A DNA stretch of 64,000 nucleotides. Origin: GCA-2720975 sp964469565 (lineage in GTDB: Bacteria; Planctomycetota; UBA1135; GCA-002686595). The stretch is from contig CAYXZD010000008.1 in assembly GCA_964469565.1 (NCBI GenBank), positions 100,379 to 164,378 of the forward strand, written 5' to 3'. This document shows, in pieces, positions 1-8,868 of the stretch; the first letter of the stretch is position 1, and every line of letters starts with the position of its first letter. The position numbers and the translations under genes are program-made. Under the pieces are notes generated by a model. That model saw only the letters and a list, made by a program, of their open reading frames with translations. It did no database searches and was not told where the DNA came from.

Positions 1-646
1 GCTGTTCCGTCCGGCAAATGAGAATATCCGGCTGGATTCCGATTTCGCGCAGCTTCCCGACTGATTGTTGGGTGGGCTTAGTCTTCATCTCACCTGAAGC
101 CCGCAGATAGGGGAGTAGTGTCAGGTGAACAAAGAGGACATCCCCTTTGGGCTGTTCTAGTGCGAATTGCCGCACGGCTTCGAGAAACGGAAGACCCTCA
201 ATGTCTCCCACTGTCCCCCCCAATTCGCTCAGGAGCACGTCAGGTGCGTCGTCGCCGACCCCTTCAAGGATGGCTTCCTTGATAGCGTCGGTAATGTGAG
301 GGATCACTTGGACGGTGCGCCCTAGATAGTCTCCTCGCCGTTCCTTGGCGATGACGGACGAGTAGATCTTGCCTGTAGTGAAATTGCTCGACTTCGTCAG
401 CTTGGCTCGGGTGAAACGCTCGTAATGACCAAGGTCGAGGTCAGTCTCCGCACCGTCGTCTGTGACGTAGACCTCTCCATGCTGGAACGGGCTCATGGTG
501 CCCGGGTCTACGTTGATGTACGGGTCGAGCTTTTGCATGCCGACCTTGAGGCCGCGTTGCTCAAGGATCATGCCAAGTGCCGCCGAGGTGAGGCCCTTGC
601 CGAGACTAGAGACCACGCCGCCGGTGATGAAAATGTGCTTGGTCAT
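1..646 (-). CDS. pyrG: CTP synthase, N-terminal part (cut by window edge)
   Basis: CTP synthase converts UTP to CTP with ATP and glutamine in the cytoplasm, the last step of pyrimidine nucleotide synthesis. The start MTKHIFITGGVVSSLGKG carries the diagnostic amidoligase P-loop at residues 9-18. Further family motifs follow, including GTMSPFQHGEVYVTDDGAE, the stretch around LSELGGTVGDIE, and SGEMKTKPTQQSV near residue 187. Only about 215 of the usual ~540 residues lie in the window, so the glutaminase domain is beyond the left edge. The ATG at 644-646 gives the standard family N-terminus. It sits 89 bp downstream of kdsB on the same strand, and its product CTP is the co-substrate of KdsB, so co-transcription makes metabolic sense. 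Identification is firm; the remainder cannot be judged. Confidence 0.97.
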   Translation of the reverse strand, partial: MTKHIFITGGVVSSLGKGLTSAALGMILEQRGLKVGMQKLDPYINVDPGTMSPFQHGEVYVTDDGAETDLDLGHYERFTRAKLTKSSNFTTGKIYSSVIAKERRGDYLGRTVQVIPHITDAIKEAILEGVGDDAPDVLLSELGGTVGDIEGLPFLEAVRQFALEQPKGDVLFVHLTLLPYLRASGEMKTKPTQQSVGKLREIGIQPDILICRTEQ

Positions 647-735
647 CGTGGATGATTGCCGATTGAAAAGTGGGGTTCTGTCCTGACGATCTACGGTGTG
701 TTCATTGTGGACTGCTGAGGCGTCCGTGGGGAGGT

Positions 736-1581
736 CTAGGGGCAGGCTTTCTGGGCTGCGGCGACTCTTTGGACGAAGGCTTCATAATCTGGCCGTGTGT
801 CGATTCCCCTAGGGGTGTGGGATGCATCGACTACGTTCATGGGGCGCCCGGCCTCTAGCCAGCGCAACTGTTCAAGGTTCTCAACCTCCTCTAGGGGGCT
901 GCTGGGGAGGGAGCAAAAGCGCGCCAGGGCCTCGGGTCGGTAGGCGTACACACCAATGTGCCGCAGCCCGAGTGGCGCACCCTGGGTCCGAGGACTGCGC
1001 CTGTGCGAGTCGCTTGGGATGGGGGAGCGCGAAAAGTAGAGGGCTCGCCCGCCGATGTCGCGGGTCACCTTGACCACACTTGGAGCGTTCATGTCATTCT
1101 CATTCAGGATGGGTGAGGCGAGAGTCGCGGCCTCGACGGCTGGATCCTGAAAGGCACCAATGAGTTGGGAGAGGTCTGCAGGCGCGACATCGGGTTCGTC
1201 GGCCTGAACATTGAGGACCACGTCAAAGGTGTCTGGCAGACTGCAAACGGCCTCGTGAACCCGATCCGTGCCAGATGGATGGTTGCTGGAGGTAAGACAT
1301 ACCTCGACGTTGAACTCTTGGCCCGCCTCACAGACTTCTTCTCCGTCCGTTGCCACGAGCACCCGTGAGATGTCCTGACATTGGCTCACCTGTCGAGCTG
1401 TATGCACGAACAGAGGTAGGCCCGTCTCGGCCAGGAGAACCTTGCGTTCTAGCCGCGTGGATGCGAGGCGGGCGGGAAGCACGGCGAGCACCCGCAAGTC
1501 ATGGGTGGGACTCCCCGGCCGACTTGGGTCGACAGTCTCGGTCACGTTGGGCCGATGGGGACTCGCGGGGCGGGGGGTCAA
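736..1581 (-). CDS. kdsB: 3-deoxy-manno-octulosonate cytidylyltransferase
   Basis: KdsB activates KDO with CTP to CMP-KDO, the donor for the inner core of lipopolysaccharide. Seen: the nucleotide-binding start VLPARLASTRLERK (about residues 34-47), ATDGEEV, NVQADEPDVAP (the family usually has NVQGDEP), HIGVYAYRPEAL, and the C-terminal ENLEQLRWLEAG. The 281-residue frame is about 30 residues longer than typical because of a proline-rich N-terminal lead. The ATG at 1581 overlaps the upstream stop in an ATGA (1578-1581), which suggests translational coupling. A GTG at 1545 would give a more ordinary N-terminus. It lies between a lipoprotein gene and pyrG. Its presence implies an LPS-bearing outer membrane. 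Confidence 0.93.
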   Translation of the reverse strand: MTPRPASPHRPNVTETVDPSRPGSPTHDLRVLAVLPARLASTRLERKVLLAETGLPLFVHTARQVSQCQDISRVLVATDGEEVCEAGQEFNVEVCLTSSNHPSGTDRVHEAVCSLPDTFDVVLNVQADEPDVAPADLSQLIGAFQDPAVEAATLASPILNENDMNAPSVVKVTRDIGGRALYFSRSPIPSDSHRRSPRTQGAPLGLRHIGVYAYRPEALARFCSLPSSPLEEVENLEQLRWLEAGRPMNVVDASHTPRGIDTRPDYEAFVQRVAAAQKACP

Positions 1582-2153
1582 TTGCGAAACTTGGGCTTGG
1601 TCTCTGGGATGATGCTTGCCGATTGGTACTGGTCCACCTGATTGTAGACCGCCATAAAGACCTTGCGACAGTCTGCATAGGTCTGCTGGTCTTCCTTGGG
1701 GAGTCGTGTACTGAACAAGACGTGGTGGCTGCGACCGTTTTGCTGAATCGTGATGCCGGTGCTGGCACCCGTCGCTCGATCCGGAGCCGCGCCGGGGGCT
1801 TGAATGCGCCCGAAGCCCCGATCTCTAAATGCCTCTAAGATGCCCTCGAGAAGATCGTCTGCAGCCACCTTTGTGAAGTTGTCGTGGTTGAACCTTGAGT
1901 AAAAGGCTGCACGCCGCAGCTGGACGGTTTCACCTTTGATGCCCTGGAGGGCAATTGTGCTGTCGTTGATGAGCGTCATCTTGAGGCCGCTGCGATAGTC
2001 TTGCAGGCTGATGGATACGGGGACCTCGGTCAGGATGGGCTCGGTGCGCTTGGCGGGGCCGGAACATCCGGCCAGTAGGGGGCAGGCGAGGAGGGCGAGG
2101 ACCACCAGTTGGGTCAATCTCTGAAGGGTTCCCGAGGATTTGGAGTTCATCAT
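1578..2153 (-). CDS. Hypothetical lipoprotein
   Basis: I do not recognise this family. From the ATG at 2153 the product is 191 residues. It begins with a basic N-terminus, a hydrophobic stretch and the lipobox LLAGC, a clear type II (lipoprotein) signal, so the mature protein is probably membrane-anchored. A longer frame opening at 2273 would put about 40 unlikely residues before the signal, so I chose the internal start. The mature part is mixed alpha/beta (QDYRSGLKMTLINDSTIAL, then DDLLEGILEAFRDRGFG). This recalls lipoproteins that measure or assemble outer-membrane components, but nothing specific can be claimed. Its stop overlaps the kdsB start by 4 bp. Co-transcription with kdsB and pyrG suggests envelope biogenesis; that is inference. 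Confidence 0.75.
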   Translation of the reverse strand: MMNSKSSGTLQRLTQLVVLALLACPLLAGCSGPAKRTEPILTEVPVSISLQDYRSGLKMTLINDSTIALQGIKGETVQLRRAAFYSRFNHDNFTKVAADDLLEGILEAFRDRGFGRIQAPGAAPDRATGASTGITIQQNGRSHHVLFSTRLPKEDQQTYADCRKVFMAVYNQVDQYQSASIIPETKPKFRN

Positions 2154-2339
2154 GGGAGTGGTATTCCGGGGAAGGGGCAGGATGGGTGGGGAGGGCACCC
2201 ACTGGTTGGAAAGTGCCCAATTCACGGGCAATCTTGACCGTGTGACTCTACTGATCCCGGTCGATCTCCTCAAGTCAGGGTGCGCGACTTCAGTGGGGAG
2301 GGGGCCACTTCGCGGATCGTGCGCAGTGCCGGCGGGTAC

Positions 2340-4841
2340 CTATTCCTGGGGCAACGTCTCAAGGAGGCGCCCGAAGTGCTTGGAGCGTTGCACCGGGGCC
2401 CAAAAGCGCCCCAAGCGGTCCTTGCCAGACTCACTCCAGCGCCATTCCCTTTCCGGGGCTCCCAGTTGATCCAGTGGCCGCTCTCGCACTGGAAGGGGGC
2501 CAGTGAAATCCCCTCGCTTGAGTTGTCCAGAGATGAGCACCTCACCCCCAGGCCCGCTCCATTCGATACCGTCACAGTCGTGGCTGGCGAGGGGATCGCC
2601 GCTCACTTCCGTACCACACAGGGGACAGGCGAAGTAGAAGGTCGCCGCCTGAAACCAATGCTCGAGTCCCATGACTTGGCCTCGCCGCTGATTTGAGCCG
2701 ACGGGAGCGCCGAGTTGTTCCCATTCCAGGTGGTCGGCGCTGGCAATCACCGGCCAACTCTCGCGGATGAGAGTCCCGGGGGCCCAGTCACTGGTCGGAC
2801 TCACTCCGTAGACGGGCAGGTGTGCACTCGTCCAGCTGGGCGCCTCGGGACTCGCATCAAGGGTCGTGAGTTCGTGGACAAAGTCATAATTAGCCTGGAG
2901 TGGCGACCAGGTGAACAGGTACAGGCTTAGCCAGCCCAGGCCGTCTCCAGGAAGGGTCTCGTAAGTGGACCCCAAGACCCAGAGATCCTCTTGCAATCCT
3001 GGCCGGACCAAGCGAATGGTTTCGTTGAATCCTAATCGGCGGCGCACGGCTTCGGCGGTCCAGTGGGTCAAGGCCCGGCGACCGGCGGGGTTGCGTAGCG
3101 TGAGAAACTGGAAGAGCACGTCGAACACGCTGCGCGCGGGGAGGGTTCGCGGACCATTCACCATGTCGAATAGGGTTGGGCGCATGGGGTCGAAGCCCCG
3201 GTCACGCTTACGGCGCAGGACGAGAATAGGCCCCATGGACTTTTCGACTGCTGGATCCCAGAAGGCCGCTTCGATGGTGAATCGGTCATTGATGAAATAG
3301 GTGAGCAGGGCGTGGCCGGGAGCGACCAGGATCGGCTGATGCAAGATCAGCCAGTCGAGTCGCTCGATGGCCGGCAGGACCTCGCTTGTTTGGACTTCGG
3401 GGGGCAGGTGTGCCCAGCCATCGAGCTGGTTAGGCAGCTTGATGAGATGGGTCTTGATGCCCTCACGGCCGAACACGCTCCAGTGATAGGAGCAGCCCAC
3501 GCGTACTCTGCCCCGATTGCGGGCATGCTCATCCGCGTCGATATAGTGATCCACAAGCAGTGGAATGGGCTCGTAGCCCCCCTCGATCTGCTCTTCCACG
3601 AAGGCCATCGCGCGCCAGAACCCGCCAAACTGGCCCGTTTCGATTTGGGCTTGGAGGGAAAGCCACAGAACGCTGCCAGCCGTCAGCGTGAGTAGGGTCT
3701 GCTTGAATCTTCGTCGCCGGCAGGCTTCCAGCAGCCCATCGAACCCCCACCCTGCTAGGGATGCGAGGATGGGGAGTAAGGGTAACCAGAGTCGAAACTC
3801 TTTGGAGCCCTTCTGAGAAAACAGATAGACGTTGAGCACTGCAGTGACCAGCAGCAGGCTCGATTTCCATGAACCCGCACACAGGGCACGCGCGCATCCG
3901 AGCCCCGCCATGACGGCAACGGGGAACACTGCAAAGGTGGTTAGGTTTTGCCAGTACCAACCAGGTTCTTGCAAGTCTGTCACGACTCGATTGGCCGGCA
4001 GCGGATCGGTAAAGACGTCGGAGTAGTACCAGAGGTACAAACTGTCCGCCCACTGGGGCTGACCGATCTCGATGGCGATCCGGGCCAGGATGGCAAAGAC
4101 GTTCTCGCCCAGGTAAGCCAGAAGGCTTGCGCCCCAAACGCCGTAAGCCACCTTATCGAGGGTAACTTGAACGACGATGGCGAAGACAAAGCTCACGGCC
4201 ATGGGGCCTAGGATTTGGAAGCAGTGTCGCCTTTCTCGCAGGATGACGAGGAGCACCAAAACGGCCGTGATGGGAATCGTTTTGTAGGCCATGAGGAGGG
4301 CCAACCCCAGCCAAAGCCCCGCCCTAAAGCCGCGCCGCTTTTCCCGAGGCTCGAAGAGCATCAGCGCACCCATACCCACACAAACAGCCGCGCTGATTCC
4401 AGCAACCGGGGAAACCGTGAAACGTAGAAAGACCGGATTGGTGATGAGGACGAATGCTGCCATGAACCCCGTCCAGGCACCTCCGAGGGCATCTCCGAGC
4501 CGAAAACAGATCCAACCAAGCCACAGCCCTATCCCCATTTGAAGCAGACGGCACAGTACCACCACTCCCCCGGCGTTGTGGTAGCCCAGAAGGTCTGTGA
4601 AGAAAAAAATTGGGGTGAGAATGGCTGAATAACCAAAGGATCGAATCTGTCGAGAATCGATCACCGTTTCACTGTGAACAACGGCCTGGGCGCGCTCCAT
4701 ATACTCGACAGAGTCGGCCAATTGATAGCCATCCATGTTCTGCCACGTGTTGCACTGCAGCCCGATCGCCAGCAAGGCGAGTACCCACAGTCCCCAGCGA
4801 GGCAGCGGACGGGTTGTTGGCTCGAGGGGGTGGCTAGTCAT
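2340..4841 (-). CDS. GT-C type membrane glycosyltransferase-like protein
   Basis: This is an integral membrane protein of 833 residues. After a short cytoplasmic N-terminus comes a first membrane segment (WGLWVLALLAIGLQC), then an acidic loop DGYQLADSVEYMERAQ that resembles the catalytic acidic loop of GT-C (Dol-P-Man transferase/ArnT-like) enzymes. About nine to ten more hydrophobic segments follow to residue ~400. The C-terminal half is soluble. Near residue 740 it contains CPLCG and then a His and a Cys (ASHDC), a zinc-ribbon-like cluster that is unusual for such proteins. I expect sugar transfer from a lipid carrier at the inner membrane, but donor and acceptor are unknown. The ATG at 4841 (MTSHPLEPTT) was preferred over 4973 because it precedes the first membrane segment closely. 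It stands alone, with a divergent LysM gene upstream. Confidence 0.7.
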   Translation of the reverse strand: MTSHPLEPTTRPLPRWGLWVLALLAIGLQCNTWQNMDGYQLADSVEYMERAQAVVHSETVIDSRQIRSFGYSAILTPIFFFTDLLGYHNAGGVVVLCRLLQMGIGLWLGWICFRLGDALGGAWTGFMAAFVLITNPVFLRFTVSPVAGISAAVCVGMGALMLFEPREKRRGFRAGLWLGLALLMAYKTIPITAVLVLLVILRERRHCFQILGPMAVSFVFAIVVQVTLDKVAYGVWGASLLAYLGENVFAILARIAIEIGQPQWADSLYLWYYSDVFTDPLPANRVVTDLQEPGWYWQNLTTFAVFPVAVMAGLGCARALCAGSWKSSLLLVTAVLNVYLFSQKGSKEFRLWLPLLPILASLAGWGFDGLLEACRRRRFKQTLLTLTAGSVLWLSLQAQIETGQFGGFWRAMAFVEEQIEGGYEPIPLLVDHYIDADEHARNRGRVRVGCSYHWSVFGREGIKTHLIKLPNQLDGWAHLPPEVQTSEVLPAIERLDWLILHQPILVAPGHALLTYFINDRFTIEAAFWDPAVEKSMGPILVLRRKRDRGFDPMRPTLFDMVNGPRTLPARSVFDVLFQFLTLRNPAGRRALTHWTAEAVRRRLGFNETIRLVRPGLQEDLWVLGSTYETLPGDGLGWLSLYLFTWSPLQANYDFVHELTTLDASPEAPSWTSAHLPVYGVSPTSDWAPGTLIRESWPVIASADHLEWEQLGAPVGSNQRRGQVMGLEHWFQAATFYFACPLCGTEVSGDPLASHDCDGIEWSGPGGEVLISGQLKRGDFTGPLPVRERPLDQLGAPEREWRWSESGKDRLGRFWAPVQRSKHFGRLLETLPQE

Positions 4842-5196
4842 CGGACGTATCCCCGATTCGGGGGTGGGCGAACTCATCCGGGGAGGCAGAATGAGCGCTG
4901 GACGCATCGCTGAGGTGCTCGCGAACTCTACCCTAAACAACCTCGAATGGGTCACCTCCACAGGAGACCCCACGGCTGAGTGAATTCAGCGATTCCCTCT
5001 TGTGGGAATTGTTGGGTGAGTTGCAAGTGAGTCTGCTCATTCGGAACTCCATAGGCGCGAATCAAAGAGTTTCTCTTTGAATTCGCCTTCTGAAATGAGG
5101 AGTCTATCCATGCGTGCGCGGTGGCTTATACCGTGCGAGTTCATCACACCTCCGTCTGGCCAACATCACACTCGTATTCATCAGGGGTCGCAAGGA
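4842..5196. other. Divergent intergenic region with two hairpins
   Basis: This stretch separates the divergent glycosyltransferase and LysM genes and should contain both promoters. Two inverted repeats are visible. One is a 6-bp stem (ATTCCC/GGGAAT) at 4992-5009. The other is longer, at 5057-5086: a 13-nt arm ending in CAAAGAG, a TTT loop, and a matching arm starting CTCTTTG with one bulged base. They lie 5' of the LysM gene and could be a leader structure or operator sites. I see no convincing -35/-10 pair and no coding frame. Confidence 0.4.
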
Positions 5197-6015
5197 ATGG
5201 GAAAGGTCGAAAAAGTCGTCGTCTTGGGAGTGCTGTTCATCATCGTCTCCATCCTTGCCCTTTCGCTAGATGGCGGGCTCGGCGAACTCGGGTCGGGTGG
5301 TTCGACTGCGACTGGAGGGTCCCCGGTCACGCCCCTCGCAGCAGAATCGGGATCCCCTCGTGGTGCGTCTACGACTGGGCGGGGCGAATCGGCTCTGCGC
5401 CGGGAGCGTGGGCGCAGGGTGGGTGAGGATCAGGTCGAGCGGCGTGCCCCTCTGGGTGCCTCTCTGGGTGCCGCACCCACCCAGGGTGAACCCGAGGGGC
5501 CCTCGGCCCTGTTGACCGCTGAAGTTGACCCCAGCGCTGGCAATGGGATGGGTGGGGAATCGGCCCCGTACGATCAGCCAACTGCTCCGGCAAAGACTGT
5601 GGCCGCACCCCAACCTGACTGGGATCTGGTCACTCTCGATGGGCTAGAGGATCACCCGTTCGATCCAGACCTCAAGACCTACAAAGCACAGGGCGGCGAT
5701 GATTTCACCAGCCTCTCTCAGCGCCTCTACGGAGACGCGGCCCACGCGGCATTGTTGCGTCGCAACAACGAAGGCACACGCACCATCGAGGCAGGCCAAG
5801 TCCTTCTTGTGCCCGTGGCATCCGAAGAGGGTGAGACGGGGACCTTGTATGAGGTGGTGCCCGGGGACAGCCTCTCGGGCATCGCGTTTAGGGAGTATGG
5901 CAAGGGGCACCTCTCGGATTTGATCTTTGATGCCAATAAGGATGTGCTCGCATCGCCGGATAAGATTGCCGTGGGAATGCGGCTTTTCTTACCCAGCCTA
6001 CCGGTGGGTGAGTAG
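5197..6015 (+). CDS. Membrane-anchored protein with two LysM domains
   Basis: The 272-residue product has an N-terminal membrane segment (VVVLGVLFIIVSILALSL, residues ~7-24), a long low-complexity Gly/Ser/Pro/Arg linker (to residue ~140), then two LysM motifs. These are YKAQGGDDFTSLSQRLYGD...LRRNN (about residues 160-205) and YEVVPGDSLSGIAFREYG...DANKD (about 215-265). LysM modules bind N-acetylglucosamine-containing polymers, mainly peptidoglycan, so this is probably an inner-membrane protein reaching into the periplasm. The ATG at 5197 was chosen because it directly precedes the membrane anchor; a frame open from 5077 adds 40 unlikely residues. No catalytic domain is visible. The next gene is convergent. 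Confidence 0.85.
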   Translation: MGKVEKVVVLGVLFIIVSILALSLDGGLGELGSGGSTATGGSPVTPLAAESGSPRGASTTGRGESALRRERGRRVGEDQVERRAPLGASLGAAPTQGEPEGPSALLTAEVDPSAGNGMGGESAPYDQPTAPAKTVAAPQPDWDLVTLDGLEDHPFDPDLKTYKAQGGDDFTSLSQRLYGDAAHAALLRRNNEGTRTIEAGQVLLVPVASEEGETGTLYEVVPGDSLSGIAFREYGKGHLSDLIFDANKDVLASPDKIAVGMRLFLPSLPVGE

Positions 6016-6153
6016 AGCGCCCGATAGGCGGTCGCTCGGCACTTGGAGTCACTTGGGGAGTCACTTCGGGGAGCCTCTGCTCCATATGTGATCGTAGACG
6101 CTAAGCGTGCGCTCTATGGATGCACTGCCCTAGGGGCTCAACAATCCCCGGAG

Positions 6154-7569
6154 CTAACGCAAAGAGTACCGGTCCAGCTTCTTGTAGAGGTGGCTGCGTT
6201 GCATCCCCAACTCTTCAGCCGTGCGTTTGATGTTGCCGGCGTTGCGCTCCAATCGGAGTCTAAAAAACAGTGACTCTGAGAGATTTTTGAACTCTTCAAA
6301 TGTGGCTGCATCGAAGGGGTCGACCTGTGCGGATTCAGCCGCCGAAGGCATGGAGGCCAGGGAGGGCCCCGAGGCAAGGATCTGTTCAATGTCTTTGGAT
6401 TCGATCGTGCCCTGATCGGCGAAGACAGCGGCTCCCTCAAGGACATTCCGCAGCTGCCGCACATTGCCTGGCCAGGGGTGGCGCATGAGCTGCTGTGCAG
6501 CGGCCCCATTGAGAGTCAAGGCCGCTCGGCCGGTGCGCTCGGCAGCCTGCGTCAGGAAGTACTCGGCCAATTGTGGGAGGTCGTCAATGTGCTCCCGCAG
6601 GGGGAGGATCTGCAGGGCGACTACATTGAGTCGGTAGAACAGATCCATGCGGAATTGCTTGTTCTCGACGGCCTCGGGCAGGTTTGCGTTCGTGGCGGAG
6701 ATGACCCGGATGTCCACCGGGCTGGACTGGGAGGCTCCCACACGAGTGACTTCGTGGGTTTCGAGGGCGCGCAATACCTTGGCCTGCGCTTCGAGAGGCA
6801 TGTCGCCGACCTCGTCCAGAAACAAGCTGCCCCCGTGAGCGGCTTCAAAGTGGCCGGTGCGCCGTTCGTTGGCTCCGGTGAAAGAGCCCTTTTCATGGCC
6901 GAATAGCTCTGACTCGATCAATTCGTGTGGGATGGCCGCGCAGTTCACCGTGATGAATGGGCCGGTCGCACGTGGGCTGCGGTAGTGAATGTTGCGCGCA
7001 ACGACTTCCTTGCCCGTGCCGTTCTCGCCTGTGATCAGTACGGCTGCATCGGAACTGGCTATGCGCTCGACTTGGGTATCTAAAGCCCGCATGGCTTGGC
7101 TGTCGCCGACGATTTCCCAGCGACCGCTGAGCTGCTGGCGCAGGCCCTTGTTCTCCTGGGCAAGGTTGCGCATCTGCAGGGTCGTCCGCAGGGTGACCAG
7201 CACCCGGTTTTCGTCGAGCGGCTTCTCCAAGAAGTTGCTGGCTCCTCTCTGCATGGCTTCCACGGCAACCGCCACGTCCCCGTGCCCGCTGATCAGAATC
7301 ACTGGCGGTGAGTCGTCATGCTGGCCAACCTCGTCAAGCAGACCCAACCCATCTAGGTTGGGCATCTTCAGGTCTGTGAGAATCAAGGCCGGCTGTCGAT
7401 CCGATTCGCGTTCCTTCTCTAGACGGGCGAGCGCTTCTTGCCCGTCCTTGGCGGTCCAGACATCGTAGCCCTCGTAGGAGAGCAACATTTCCAATGATTG
7501 GCGAATGTCGCCCTCGTCGTCCACCACAAGAATGGGCGTGCGCCCGCTCGATTTGCGTTTCGTGTCCAT
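6154..7569 (-). CDS. Sigma-54-dependent response regulator (NtrC family)
   Basis: This is a 471-residue transcription activator with the full NtrC layout. The receiver (about residues 10-125) has VVDDEGD, the phospho-acceptor Asp in ILTDLKMPN, ISGHG and the Lys of LEKPLDE. The AAA+ domain (about 145-380) has Walker A GENGTGKE, the sigma-54 contact loop GSFTGA and Walker B GGSLFLDEVGD. A Fis-type helix-turn-helix lies at the C-terminus (NIKRTAEELGMQRSHLYKKL). When phosphorylated it should open sigma-54 promoters. The ATG at 7569 places the receiver at the N-terminus; a longer frame to 7617 is not needed. No sensor kinase gene lies nearby, so the signal is unknown. It is divergent from anmK across 66 bp, which makes anmK or itself a possible target. 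Confidence 0.95.
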   Translation of the reverse strand: MDTKRKSSGRTPILVVDDEGDIRQSLEMLLSYEGYDVWTAKDGQEALARLEKERESDRQPALILTDLKMPNLDGLGLLDEVGQHDDSPPVILISGHGDVAVAVEAMQRGASNFLEKPLDENRVLVTLRTTLQMRNLAQENKGLRQQLSGRWEIVGDSQAMRALDTQVERIASSDAAVLITGENGTGKEVVARNIHYRSPRATGPFITVNCAAIPHELIESELFGHEKGSFTGANERRTGHFEAAHGGSLFLDEVGDMPLEAQAKVLRALETHEVTRVGASQSSPVDIRVISATNANLPEAVENKQFRMDLFYRLNVVALQILPLREHIDDLPQLAEYFLTQAAERTGRAALTLNGAAAQQLMRHPWPGNVRQLRNVLEGAAVFADQGTIESKDIEQILASGPSLASMPSAAESAQVDPFDAATFEEFKNLSESLFFRLRLERNAGNIKRTAEELGMQRSHLYKKLDRYSLR

Positions 7570-7635
7570 GCCGTCAGTTTCGTACTCTACGTGCGCGAGG
7601 GCAACGCTTGGCCGCAAGCTCCCTGCGATTCTCCC

Positions 7636-8868
7636 ATGAAGTGCCTAAGCCACAAGCTGCAAGAGGGTAGCGCGCTTGTGGCGGGAGTGCTCTCGGGGAC
7701 CTCAGCTGATGGCGTGGATGTGGCCCTCGGTCGCTTTGGCTTAGAGGGGACCGATTTGCGCTTGCTCGAGGTCCTTGTTCAGCAGACCCGGCCATGGCCT
7801 GAAGACCTGGGCTTGCGGGTTCGCAGTTTTCTTTGTGGTGGGACATTGGAATTGGCCGAGGTAGCCCTCTTGCACCGCGACCTCGGGCGTGTTTTTGGGC
7901 AGTGCGTGGGGGAAGTCTGCTCGGGAGCTGGTGTGGTTCCTGACCTTGTGGGCAGCCATGGGCAGACGGTCTACCACCACGACGGCACGGAGGAAAGCGG
8001 GCCTGCAACGCTTCAACTGGGAGATGGGGACTGGGTGGCCGAGTTTGCGGGCTGCCCAGTGGTCAGCGACTTTCGCCAGCGGGATGTGGCCGCCGGCGGA
8101 GACGGTGCGCCCCTCTCAGCCTATGGGGATGACGTGCTGTTCGCAGGAGTCGACCGCCCACTGTGTGTGCTCAACCTCGGCGGAATGGCAAACATCACCT
8201 GGATCGATGGAGAACAGGTGCTCGCCTTTGACACTGGGCCGGCGGGCGCCCTGCTCGATGGGCTCGCCAGGAGACTCCTGCACGAACCCATGGACAGGGG
8301 CGGGGAGGCGGCCCAGCTAGGAGAGATTGTTCAGCCTCGACTTGCTGCCGCCCTTCAACATCCCTTTCTCGATCGCTTCCCGCCCAAAAGCACCGGCCGT
8401 GACACCTTTGGGGAGGCATGGATGGATGAGTGGGTTTCACGGGACCCGTTGATTCCCCATTCGAGACAGGCCGGTGCAGATCTGCTTGCTACAGGTGTGG
8501 CTTTCGTTGCGAGAACCGTGGCTGAAGCCATGGAGCGCTACCTTCCTGAGCTTCCCAAGACGCTTCTGGTGGCGGGGGGAGGAGTGCATAACCTCGCGCT
8601 GATGGGGGCTCTCGGTGATGCATTGGCCCGCTCGGGACCGCGCCAGCCGGCAAGGGAGCTCGGGGGGCAGGGGCCCTGTCGCGTCCTCTCAACGGCATCA
8701 GTCGGGGTGGATCCAGACAGTCGGGAGGCCTTGCTCTTTGCTGTCTTGGCAGCCCGCTGGGCCCTTGGCCAGGGCGTGACACGGCCCGAGACCAGCGGAG
8801 CCCTGTCCGGTAGGGTGCTCGGAAAGCTCAGTCCTGGTTTGGAGCTAGACGGAAGCGCATTGACGTAA
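7636..8868 (+). CDS. anmK: Anhydro-N-acetylmuramic acid kinase
   Basis: AnmK phosphorylates 1,6-anhydro-MurNAc, released by lytic transglycosylases, to MurNAc-6-phosphate in peptidoglycan recycling. The family signatures are all present: GVLSGTSADGVDVAL near the N-terminus, GSHGQTVYHHDG, LNLGGMANITWIDG, FDTGPAGALLDGL, KSTGRDTFGEAW, and LLVAGGGVHN. The product is 410 residues from the ATG at 7636, slightly longer than the E. coli enzyme (about 370), mostly through a Gly/Pro-rich C-terminal part. The frame is open from 7498, but the extra N-terminus is not family-like and would overlap the divergent regulator. Its presence is notable because peptidoglycan metabolism in Planctomycetota has long been debated. 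Confidence 0.94.
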   Translation: MKCLSHKLQEGSALVAGVLSGTSADGVDVALGRFGLEGTDLRLLEVLVQQTRPWPEDLGLRVRSFLCGGTLELAEVALLHRDLGRVFGQCVGEVCSGAGVVPDLVGSHGQTVYHHDGTEESGPATLQLGDGDWVAEFAGCPVVSDFRQRDVAAGGDGAPLSAYGDDVLFAGVDRPLCVLNLGGMANITWIDGEQVLAFDTGPAGALLDGLARRLLHEPMDRGGEAAQLGEIVQPRLAAALQHPFLDRFPPKSTGRDTFGEAWMDEWVSRDPLIPHSRQAGADLLATGVAFVARTVAEAMERYLPELPKTLLVAGGGVHNLALMGALGDALARSGPRQPARELGGQGPCRVLSTASVGVDPDSREALLFAVLAARWALGQGVTRPETSGALSGRVLGKLSPGLELDGSALT

